5,699 nucleotides of DNA. It comes from Chloroflexota bacterium. Lineage in GTDB: Bacteria; Chloroflexota; Limnocylindria; Limnocylindrales; CSP1-4. The stretch spans positions 1 to 5,699 of the forward strand of contig JACQEF010000353.1 of the NCBI GenBank assembly GCA_016200745.1, given 5' to 3'. Positions 1 to 4,583 of this stretch are shown here, in pieces. Positions within the stretch are counted from its first letter, which is position 1; every line of letters starts with the position of its first letter. Below the pieces are notes generated by a model. That model worked only from the letters and a program-made list of their open reading frames with translations, did not search any database and had not been told where the DNA came from. A program made the translations under genes and the position numbers.

Positions 1-129
1 CCGGTCGCTCCCGACGGCGACGAGCCGGCCGTCGCGCACGGCGACGGCGCTGGCCCAGCTCCGGGCCGGGTCCATGGTGGCCACGCGGCCGCCGACGAGG
101 ACGAGGTCTGCGCGCGGATCGGTGGGCAC
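1..129 (-). CDS. Amidohydrolase family protein, N-terminal fragment (YtcJ-like)
   Basis: Only the first 43 codons are present; the gene runs leftwards out of the window. The peptide begins (GTG)PTDPRADLVLVGG and continues with RVATMDP and then AVAVRDGRLVAVGSD. This is the characteristic N-terminal beta-sandwich opening of amidohydrolase-superfamily enzymes of the YtcJ / imidazolonepropionase-like type: an 'ADLVLxGGRVxTMD' strand followed by 'AVAVxDGRIxAVG'. These are metal-dependent hydrolases acting on C-N bonds of amides or cyclic amides. The metal-binding His and Asp residues lie downstream and cannot be seen, so substrate and activity cannot be inferred. I chose the GTG because AGGGAG lies 6 nt upstream of it and because the family homology begins a few residues later. 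The gene is divergent from the metallo-hydrolase that starts at 258. The family call is fairly secure from the motif; the subfamily is a guess. Confidence 0.72.
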   Translation of the reverse strand, partial: MPTDPRADLVLVGGRVATMDPARSWASAVAVRDGRLVAVGSDR

Positions 130-135
130 TTGAGG

Positions 136-141
136 CTCCCT
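136..141 (-). promoter_or_regulatory. Shine-Dalgarno AGGGAG of the amidohydrolase gene
   Basis: On the minus strand AGGGAG stands 6 nt before the GTG at 129. This spacing is good and supports the GTG as the true start. By contrast, the neighbouring gene at 258 has no such motif. Confidence 0.6.
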
Positions 142-161
142 GGCGGCACGACGGCTGGCCG

Positions 162-176
162 CCTGAGCATGTCAGG
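162..176. promoter_or_regulatory. Small inverted repeat in the divergent intergenic region, possible operator
   Basis: CCTGA, a 5-nt spacer GCATG, then TCAGG form a perfect 5-bp inverted repeat between the divergent amidohydrolase and metallo-hydrolase genes. A dimeric regulator could bind such a site and control one or both genes. The arms are short enough to arise by chance, so this is only a candidate. I see no convincing -35/-10 pair for the leftward gene in the 128-bp gap. Confidence 0.2.
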
Positions 177-245
177 GTCCGTGAGGGGCGCACGCGTCCA
201 TCCCGCTCCCCGGAACGGCCCCGATGCCGTGCCGCGCGTGTCGCG

Positions 246-251
246 TAGCAT
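246..251 (+). promoter_or_regulatory. TANNNT -10 box for a leaderless mRNA
   Basis: TAGCAT lies 6 nt before the ATG at 258, and no Shine-Dalgarno sequence is visible before that ATG. A -10 box at this distance puts transcription initiation at or next to the start codon, the arrangement of leaderless transcripts in many Actinobacteria, Deinococcota and Chloroflexota. No clear -35 element is visible. The same arrangement recurs at 3179. Confidence 0.45.
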
Positions 252-257
252 CCCGCG

Positions 258-806
258 ATGACCTCTGTCCACCTGCTCCATGCCGGCTACGTCGGCGATC
301 ACGTCGGGAGTACCGTCGTCCTCGTCCGCGACGCCGACGCGAGGATCGTGGTCGATCCCGGGATGGTCGCCAGCCGCTCGCGGATCCTCGATCCGCTCGC
401 GGCGCTCGAGGTGGCGCCCGAATCGGTCACCCACGTCTTCCTGAGCCACCACCATCCCGACCACACGATCAACGTGGCCCTCTTCCCGAATGCCGAGGTC
501 GTCGACTTCTGGGCACGCTACAAGGACGATCTCTGGCTGGACCACGAGGGCGACGGCTACCGTCTCTCGCCGAACAGCCAGCTGTGGCTGACCCCGGGCC
601 ACACCGAGGAGGACGCCACGCTGGTCGTGACGGCGGACGACGGCGTGTACGCGATGACCCACCTGTGGTGGCTGAGCGACCGGACGCCGGACGTCGATCC
701 GCTCGGCTGGGACCAGGCCAAGATCGTGGCCGGCCGGGAGCGCGTGCTCGCCGCCGTCGACATCGTGGTCCCCGGCCACGGCGGCCCGTTCCGGGTCCGC
801 GGCTAG
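258..806 (+). CDS. MBL-fold metallo-hydrolase, MBLAC1-like
   Basis: This 182-residue protein has the metallo-beta-lactamase fold signatures. A strand with VVDPG is at residues 31-35, the HxHxDH metal motif is H64-H65-H66-P67-D68-H69 (SHHHPDH), a third His is at H115 (TPGHTEEDA), and a final His is at H174 (VPGHGGPF). The text around the motif, DHTINVALFPNAEV, resembles the compact MBLAC1-like branch, and the length of about 180 residues fits a single-domain member. The family are one- or two-metal hydrolases with very diverse substrates, so the substrate is unknown. The strand that normally ends in the bridging Asp reads GVYAMTHLWW (residues 129-138), with Thr-His where Gly-Asp is usual, so metal binding may differ. 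There is no signal peptide, so it is probably cytoplasmic. The start is the ATG that a TAGCAT box precedes; no better in-frame start is visible. Its stop codon interlocks with that of the convergent methyltransferase gene. Confidence 0.88.
   Translation: MTSVHLLHAGYVGDHVGSTVVLVRDADARIVVDPGMVASRSRILDPLAALEVAPESVTHVFLSHHHPDHTINVALFPNAEVVDFWARYKDDLWLDHEGDGYRLSPNSQLWLTPGHTEEDATLVVTADDGVYAMTHLWWLSDRTPDVDPLGWDQAKIVAGRERVLAAVDIVVPGHGGPFRVRG
803..806. other. Interlocked convergent stop codons in one CTAG
   Basis: The rightward hydrolase ends in TAG at 804-806 and the leftward methyltransferase ends in TAG read from 805 to 803. The two genes therefore share CTAG and leave no intergenic space. Transcription termination of each gene must occur inside the other, and I see no hairpin with a T-tract nearby. 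Confidence 0.85.
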
Positions 807-1570
807 CGGGAGCCGGCTTCCGGCACGCCGGCCGCGCGGCGCGCGGTGATGTTGAGCCGCACGTAGTCGATCAGCGGCTCGGGCAGGCGCTCGACCACGG
901 TCCGCACGAACCCGTCGCGCTCCGCCTCCGGCAGCCGCTGGAGGTGGGCGCCCAGGATCACCGTCCGCAGGAACGTTTCGAACGGCGCACCGGGCTCGAA
1001 GCGGGTCGGCTCGTCGGTCAGCCAGCACTCGACGTCGACGAACCCGGCGGCCTGCAGCCGCCGGGCCGTGTCGAGCGGCGTCGCGTAATAGGTCGCTCCG
1101 AGCCAGCCGTCGCCGATCCCCGCCAGCACCCGGTGGATCGACGCGATGTTGCCCACCCCGCCGCACTGGGCCACGAGCCGACCCGCGGGACGCAGGACCG
1201 CAGCCAGGTTGGCGAACAGGACGTCGTGATCGGCGAGCCAGTGGAACGTCGCCGTGGACAGGATGGCGTCGATCGGCTCGGAGAGCGGCAGCGGCCTCGC
1301 CAGGTCGGCGACGACGAACTCGACCCGGTCGCCGAACGGCGCCAGCCGCCCGCGCGCCGCCTCGATCATTGACGCCGAGGCGTCGAGCGCCACCACGTGC
1401 CCGCGGGGCAGCCGGACCGCGAGCAGCTCGGTCACACGACCCGTGCCGCAGCCGGCGTCGAGGACCCGCTCGTCGCCGGCGAGCGGCAGGCGGTCCAGGA
1501 CCCCGCGGCCCCACCGCGCCTGTGGGTCGGCGATCCGGTCGTATGTCCCGGCGTCCCAGTCGCGCGTCAC
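803..1570 (-). CDS. SAM-dependent methyltransferase, class I (trans-aconitate methyltransferase-like)
   Basis: This protein of 255 residues has a Rossmann-type SAM-binding core. Motif I is VLDAGCGTGR at residues 36-45, followed by the acidic end of strand beta2 in VVALDASASMIEAAR (D63) and VVADLA (D89, adenine side). Strand beta4 is DAILSTATFHWLADH (residues 101-115), and RPAGRLVAQ follows at 127-135. The opening WDAGTYDRIADPQ, the FHWLADH motif and the length all resemble the trans-aconitate 2-methyltransferase (Tam)-like group, which methylates carboxylates. Related small-molecule methyltransferases share these traits, so the substrate is not established. The GTG start overlaps the stop of the upstream transporter gene as GTGA, and no strong Shine-Dalgarno is visible there, which points to translational coupling. 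It is therefore the second gene of a transporter-methyltransferase operon. A role in modifying a compound that the transporter exports is inference only. Confidence 0.87.
   Translation of the reverse strand: MTRDWDAGTYDRIADPQARWGRGVLDRLPLAGDERVLDAGCGTGRVTELLAVRLPRGHVVALDASASMIEAARGRLAPFGDRVEFVVADLARPLPLSEPIDAILSTATFHWLADHDVLFANLAAVLRPAGRLVAQCGGVGNIASIHRVLAGIGDGWLGATYYATPLDTARRLQAAGFVDVECWLTDEPTRFEPGAPFETFLRTVILGAHLQRLPEAERDGFVRTVVERLPEPLIDYVRLNITARRAAGVPEAGSR
1567..1570 (-). other. GTGA stop/start overlap joining transporter and methyltransferase
   Basis: The methyltransferase GTG (1570 to 1568) and the transporter TGA (1569 to 1567) overlap within one GTGA. A 4-nt overlap of this type usually means that ribosomes finishing the first gene re-initiate on the second, keeping the two products in proportion. 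It also fixes the GTG as the methyltransferase start. Confidence 0.8.
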
Positions 1571-3132
1571 GGGCTGGCTCGGCGGGTCTCGGTCGTGTCC
1601 TGGCCGCGCAGGCCGATCCACGACACGAGCGCACCGATGACGAGCAGCGCACCCGCCACCAGCGCCGCCAGGTGGAAGGCGTCCATCGACGCCTGCGTCG
1701 CTGCGACGAGCTGGTCGTGCCCAGTCCCCGCGGCCGGCGGGTTGAGCGGCTGGAACTGGTGACGGACGGTGGCCTTGGCGGTGTCGAGGCCCGGCGACAG
1801 CGACCCGAGGCTGGCGTAGAAGGTGCCGCTGACGGCCACGAAGATGATCGCGCCGAGGAGCGGCTGGCCGACCCGCGAGATCGAGTTGTTGATCGCCGAC
1901 CCGAGCCCGGAGAACCGGCTCGGCAGCGAGTCCATGAGCGTGCTCGTCAACGGCGCGACCACGAGCGAGATGCCGACCCCGAACAGCAGAACGGCCGGGA
2001 CCACGTCGACCCAGGTGTCGAGCGGCGGGATGAGGCTCGCGGGCCGCTCGAAGGCGGCCTTCCAGGCCTCGGAATCGGCCGGCAGCCGGGCGTACCAGAG
2101 CATGGCGGTCGCCATCAGCAGCGGCCCCGCCACCAGGAAGCGGCGGGCGCCCAGCCGTCCCGCCAGGGTGCCGACCCGGGTCGACAGCACCGATAGCAGG
2201 ATCCCGGTCGGGACGCCGATGGCGCCGGCCGCCAGGGCCGTGTACCCGAGCGTGTTCTGGAAGACGAGGGTCTGGTAGGTGATCGTCACGTACAGCGCGC
2301 CGTAGATGAAGAACGTCGCGAGGTTGATCGTGGCGAACGCCCGCTGGCGGAACAGGCCGAGCGGGACGAGCGGGTTCGGACGGCGGGCCATGAGGATCGG
2401 GAACACGATGAGCGCGACCGCGCCGATCGCGATCGCCGCCCACGCCGCGCCGTCGGCCCAGGCCTGCGCCTGGCCCCGGATCAGCCCGAAGGCGAGCCCG
2501 CCGACGGCCAGCGCGGCGACCCCGGCGCCCAGCCAGTCGAACCGCCCGGACGCCTCGTCGTTGCGCGATTCGGCGACGTACCGGACCGCCACCCAGAGGG
2601 CCAGCGCCAGGAGCGGCACGTTGACCAGGAACGCGAACCGCCAGCCGATCGTGTCGACGATCAGGCCGCCGGCGATCGGACCGAGCACGGTCAGGGCCGA
2701 GGTCGATGCCGCCCAGATCCCGAAGGCCCGGGCGCGTTCCGCGCCCTGGAACGTCTGGGTGATGAGCGAGAGCGCCCCCGGCACCAGGAGCGCGCCGGCC
2801 GCGCCCTGGACCAGCCGGAACAGGATCAGCCATTCGAGCGACGGCGACAGGCCGCACAGGGCCGACGTGATCGCGAAGCCGCCCAGCCCGATCGCGTAGA
2901 CCCGCTTGCGACCGTAGTGATCGGACAGGGCGCCGGCCAGGATCAGCAGCGCGGCCAGCACGGCGAGGTAGCCGCTGACCACGTACGCCTGGCCCTCGAG
3001 GACGGCGACGAGCGTGGCCGGAAGCTCGCGCCCGATCCTTGGCAAGGCGACGTTCACGATCGTCCCGTCGAGGAAGACGGACCCCGAACCGATGACGGCG
3101 GTCACCAGGGTCCAGCGCTGTCGAGCGGTCAT
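1567..3132 (-). CDS. MFS transporter, DHA2 family (EmrB/QacA-like drug:H+ antiporter)
   Basis: This 521-residue, very hydrophobic protein has the size and motifs of 14-TM DHA2 efflux pumps. TM1 carries the D1 motif LDGTIVNVALPRI (residues 21-33, with acidic D22). The loop after TM2 has motif A, GALSDHYGRKR (67-77). TM4 has motif B, RLVQGAAGALLVPGAL (106-121). TM5 has the antiporter motif C region, LGPIAGGLIVDTIGWRFAFLVNVP (150-173). Further membrane segments follow, with loops near 345-375 and 445-480 and a last TM at about 487-507. Such proteins sit in the cytoplasmic membrane and exchange drugs or metabolites for protons; the specific substrate cannot be read from the sequence. The ATG start sits directly before the family N-terminus and has no visible Shine-Dalgarno. 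The gene is first in an operon with the methyltransferase and is transcribed divergently from the S51-family gene. Confidence 0.93.
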   Translation of the reverse strand: MTARQRWTLVTAVIGSGSVFLDGTIVNVALPRIGRELPATLVAVLEGQAYVVSGYLAVLAALLILAGALSDHYGRKRVYAIGLGGFAITSALCGLSPSLEWLILFRLVQGAAGALLVPGALSLITQTFQGAERARAFGIWAASTSALTVLGPIAGGLIVDTIGWRFAFLVNVPLLALALWVAVRYVAESRNDEASGRFDWLGAGVAALAVGGLAFGLIRGQAQAWADGAAWAAIAIGAVALIVFPILMARRPNPLVPLGLFRQRAFATINLATFFIYGALYVTITYQTLVFQNTLGYTALAAGAIGVPTGILLSVLSTRVGTLAGRLGARRFLVAGPLLMATAMLWYARLPADSEAWKAAFERPASLIPPLDTWVDVVPAVLLFGVGISLVVAPLTSTLMDSLPSRFSGLGSAINNSISRVGQPLLGAIIFVAVSGTFYASLGSLSPGLDTAKATVRHQFQPLNPPAAGTGHDQLVAATQASMDAFHLAALVAGALLVIGALVSWIGLRGQDTTETRRASP

Positions 3133-3139
3133 GGCCGGC

Positions 3140-3169
3140 AGTGTCGCAGCGGCGCGTGGGTCGGGGCAA
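3140..3169 (-). promoter_or_regulatory. Possible promoter of the transporter-methyltransferase operon
   Basis: On the minus strand, TTGCCC (3169 to 3164) is followed after 18 nt by GACACT (3145 to 3140), which ends 7 nt before the transporter ATG. These partly match TTGACA and a TANNNT-type -10 box, and the spacing to the start codon would again give a leaderless or near-leaderless message. The first base of the -10 does not match the consensus, so the call is weak. Confidence 0.2.
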
Positions 3170-3178
3170 GCGTCCGGG

Positions 3179-3184
3179 TAGACT
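3179..3184 (+). promoter_or_regulatory. TANNNT -10 box for a leaderless mRNA of the S51-family gene
   Basis: TAGACT lies 7 nt before the GTG at 3192 and no Shine-Dalgarno is present. This copies the layout at 246-258 and helps to choose the GTG over the in-frame ATG at 3141, which would lie upstream of this promoter. No clear -35 is visible. Confidence 0.45.
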
Positions 3185-3191
3185 CACCGGC

Positions 3192-3899
3192 GTGCCCGGA
3201 CCTGTGGCGCTCATCGGCGCCGGCGAGTTCCTCCCCAGCATGGCCGAGTTCGATGCCGGCCTGCTCCTGGCGACCGGCCGCGCCCGGCCGCGGGTCGTGA
3301 TCCTGCCGACCGCGTCGTACCCCGACGGCGAGGACGTCTTCACCGGCTGGGCCGCCCAGGGCGTGGCCCATTTCGGGAGCCTCGGTGCGGAGGTGGAGCC
3401 GGTCCTCGTCCGCGATCGGGCCGGGGCCGACGATGCCGCCTCCGCCCAGGCGCTCGGTGAGGCCGACCTCATCTACCTGTCGGGTGGCAAGCCGGGCTAC
3501 CTGCTGCGGGCCCTCGCCGACACGGCGGTCGGGCGGGCGCTGCTGGCGGCCCACCTGCGCGGCGCGGTGCTCGCCGGCTGCTCGGCGGGCGCGATGGTCC
3601 TGGCCACCCACGCGTTCGACTTCCGGATCCGGTTCCTGCCGTGGCCGCTGCGCTGGCGGCCCGGCTTCGAACTCGTCCCGGGCGCCCTCGTGATCCCGCA
3701 CTACGATGCCTGGCCCGAGCCGCTCAGCGCGGTGATCTCGCTCCAGGCGCCGCGCGGCTCGGTCGTGCTCGGGATCGACGAGGAGACGGCGCTGGTCGGA
3801 CGGGACGGCGCCTGGCAGGTTCACGGCCGGTCGCGGGTCACGCTCTGGCGGGGCCGCCATCGCGAGCGCTACCACGCCGGCGAGAGCTTCCGGCTGTAA
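3192..3899 (+). CDS. Peptidase S51 / cyanophycinase-like Ser hydrolase (type 1 glutamine amidotransferase-like fold)
   Basis: The product is 235 residues, close to peptidase E (about 230). It opens with PVALIGAGEF (4-13), followed by RVVILPTAS (34-42), IYLSGGKPGYLL (94-105) and the nucleophile elbow LAGCSAGAMVL (127-137) with Ser131. VIPHYD (167-172) supplies His170 and GIDEETAL (194-201) supplies Glu197. By comparison with the peptidase E Ser-His-Glu triad (NPHF and GLPEG regions), S131/H170/E197 form a plausible complete triad. Known relatives cleave Asp-X dipeptides (peptidase E) or cyanophycin, but many members are uncharacterised, and no cyanophycin synthetase is seen here. There is no signal peptide, so it is probably cytoplasmic. 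The GTG is chosen because homology begins within three residues and a TAGACT box lies 7 nt before it. The gene stands alone, divergent from the transporter and convergent with the zinc-ribbon gene 25 bp downstream. Confidence 0.86.
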   Translation: MPGPVALIGAGEFLPSMAEFDAGLLLATGRARPRVVILPTASYPDGEDVFTGWAAQGVAHFGSLGAEVEPVLVRDRAGADDAASAQALGEADLIYLSGGKPGYLLRALADTAVGRALLAAHLRGAVLAGCSAGAMVLATHAFDFRIRFLPWPLRWRPGFELVPGALVIPHYDAWPEPLSAVISLQAPRGSVVLGIDEETALVGRDGAWQVHGRSRVTLWRGRHRERYHAGESFRL

Positions 3900-3932
3900 G
3901 TGACCGGAGGCGGCCGGGGCGGGATCAGCCGG
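3890..3932. terminator. Inverted repeat across the convergent gene ends, weak terminator candidate
   Basis: CCGGCTG (3890-3896) at the end of the S51-family gene is the exact complement of CAGCCGG (3926-3932) at the end of the zinc-ribbon gene. The 29-nt loop includes the 25-bp gap, which also holds two CCGG copies. The symmetry could give a stem in either transcript. No T-tract follows on either strand and the loop is long, so intrinsic termination is doubtful. Confidence 0.2.
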
Positions 3933-4263
3933 GCTTGACGGTCCGGAAGCAGTCGGAGCAGTAGACCGGCCGGTCCATCCGCGGCTTGAACGGGACCTGG
4001 GCCTGGTTCCCGCACGACGAGCAGATCACCGCGAAGTACTCGCGGGCCGGCCGGTCGTCGCTCCGCTCGTAGCCGCGCGGCCCGCCGATGTCGCGCACGT
4101 CGTAGCCCCCGTCCCGTGAGGCACGCCGGCTGGCGCGGCATGAGCTGCAGCGCTTCGGGTCGCTCGCGAACCCCTTCTGTGCGTAGTACTCCTGATCGGC
4201 GGCTGAATGAATGAACCCAACACCACAATCGACACAGGTCAGGGTCCGATCGACGTAGGTCAC
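3925..4263 (-). CDS. Double zinc-ribbon protein (zf-trcl-like N-terminal domain plus CxxC/CxxC C-terminal ribbon)
   Basis: The protein has 112 residues in two small zinc-binding modules. The N-terminal module, residues 4-45, reads VDRTLTCVDCGVGF then DQEYYAQKGF and RCSSCR, with ligand pairs C10/C13 and C39/C42. This matches the 'probable zinc-ribbon domain' (zf-trcl) pattern. A linker rich in Arg, Gly and Asp (residues 43-75) follows. The second ribbon has C81/C84 (VICSSCGNQAQVPFKP) and C102/C105 (RPVYCSDCF). Proteins of this two-ribbon layout recur in Chloroflexota and Patescibacteria but have no assigned function. Nucleic-acid or protein binding is a reasonable inference for paired ribbons with a basic linker. 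The GTG start is preferred because GGAGG stands 6 nt before it and the conserved domain begins directly after; the frame stays open upstream to 4410, but that extension resembles no protein. Part of the N-terminal coding sequence (about 4200-4245) is visibly lower in GC than its surroundings. Confidence 0.85.
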   Translation of the reverse strand: MTYVDRTLTCVDCGVGFIHSAADQEYYAQKGFASDPKRCSSCRASRRASRDGGYDVRDIGGPRGYERSDDRPAREYFAVICSSCGNQAQVPFKPRMDRPVYCSDCFRTVKPG

Positions 4264-4269
4264 GGTGAT

Positions 4270-4274
4270 CCTCC
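4270..4274 (-). promoter_or_regulatory. Shine-Dalgarno GGAGG of the zinc-ribbon gene
   Basis: GGAGG on the minus strand, followed by ATCACC and then GTG, is a near-ideal ribosome binding site. It decides the start at 4263 against the longer open frame that begins at 4410. Confidence 0.75.
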
Positions 4275-4426
4275 GGAGCGCGTTGATCTGCAGGGGTGCG
4301 TCGGAATCGGGGGGCAGCCGTATCGGCGGACGGGACGAGCGAGGTCTGGCGAGGAATGCCGGGGCCGCACGACCCAGGTGTCGATGTGGTTTCCCTGTTT
4401 CGGGGCGCACCGGTGTAGTGACCGGC

Positions 4427-4432
4427 AGGATA
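4427..4432 (-). promoter_or_regulatory. Possible -10 box (TATCCT) for the zinc-ribbon gene
   Basis: TATCCT on the minus strand fits the TANNNT pattern and lies in one of the few AT-richer spots of the gap. It would give a 5' untranslated region of roughly 155 nt. No -35 element is found at the usual 16-18 nt, so support is weak. Confidence 0.2.
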
Positions 4433-4458
4433 CATCGACCCGGACAATCGGGCCCGCG

Positions 4459-4480
4459 ACGGTGACACCGTACCTGTCAC
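4459..4480. promoter_or_regulatory. Overlapping palindromes, candidate operator
   Basis: Two perfect inverted repeats overlap here. ACGGTG-A-CACCGT (4459-4471) has 6-bp arms around one base. GTGACA-N7-TGTCAC (4462-4480) has 6-bp arms spaced 13 bp apart from start to start, close to one helical turn plus 2-3 bp, as for a dimeric helix-turn-helix repressor. The site lies 120 bp upstream of the nuclease start. Which regulator would bind is unknown. Confidence 0.4.
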
Positions 4481-4503
4481 AATGAGGCGCAAGAGTCGGG
4501 TCA

Positions 4504-4536
4504 GCGAGCGGGGAGTCATGGGGGCGCCTCGCTCGC
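4504..4536 (+). repeat. Hairpin-forming inverted repeat upstream of the nuclease gene
   Basis: Positions 4504-4513 (GCGAGCGGGG) can pair with 4527-4536 (CCTCGCTCGC) over 10 bp including one G-U pair, with a 13-nt loop. The 7-bp outer part, GCGAGCG/CGCTCGC, is a perfect inverted repeat. It would be a stable RNA hairpin in the nuclease leader if transcription starts upstream of it. No T-tract follows, so it is not a standard intrinsic terminator. Confidence 0.45.
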
Positions 4537-4556
4537 GTCCATGCTCCAGCGTGCAT

Positions 4557-4566
4557 GGTCCGGACC
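4557..4566. repeat. Perfect 10-bp palindrome GGTCCGGACC
   Basis: GGTCCGGACC is fully self-complementary and lies 34 bp before the nuclease start codon, at a position where a repressor could act. In DNA this rich in GC it may also be chance. Confidence 0.3.
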
Positions 4567-4576
4567 CGTGACAGCC

Positions 4577-4583
4577 AGGGAGG
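4577..4583 (+). promoter_or_regulatory. AGGGAGG, possible distant Shine-Dalgarno of the nuclease gene
   Basis: AGGGAGG is a strong Shine-Dalgarno match but ends 16 nt before the ATG at 4600, longer than the usual 5-10 nt. No ATG, GTG or TTG in the nuclease frame lies between them. The site is therefore either a poorly spaced ribosome binding site or fortuitous. Confidence 0.3.

Noticed and set aside
224..1372. 382-residue open frame on the plus strand
   Set aside because: It is an Arg-rich shadow of the metallo-hydrolase and an antisense shadow of the methyltransferase, typical of stop-poor GC-rich DNA.
1369..2196. 275-residue open frame antisense to the transporter and methyltransferase
   Set aside because: The composition is dominated by Arg, Gly and Asp with no recognisable motif. 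The opposite strand encodes clear membrane segments and conserved motifs.
3141..3191. In-frame ATG start adding 17 residues to the S51-family protein
   Set aside because: The extra residues are basic and unlike the family, which begins within three residues of the GTG at 3192. A TAGACT box lies between the two starts.
1571..3472. Upstream part of an 889-residue open frame on the minus strand that ends in the methyltransferase
   Set aside because: The part above 1570 is out of frame with the transporter and gives Arg/Pro/Gly-rich low-complexity protein. Only the last 255 residues, from the GTG at 1570, are a real protein.
4264..4410. 49-residue N-terminal extension of the zinc-ribbon protein
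   Set aside because: It is Arg/Pro-rich and resembles nothing, while GGAGG at 4274-4270 points to the GTG at 4263.
3869..4519. 216-residue minus-strand open frame overlapping the zinc-ribbon gene
   Set aside because: It is a frame-shifted shadow of the zinc-ribbon gene and shows no paired Cys motifs or known domain.
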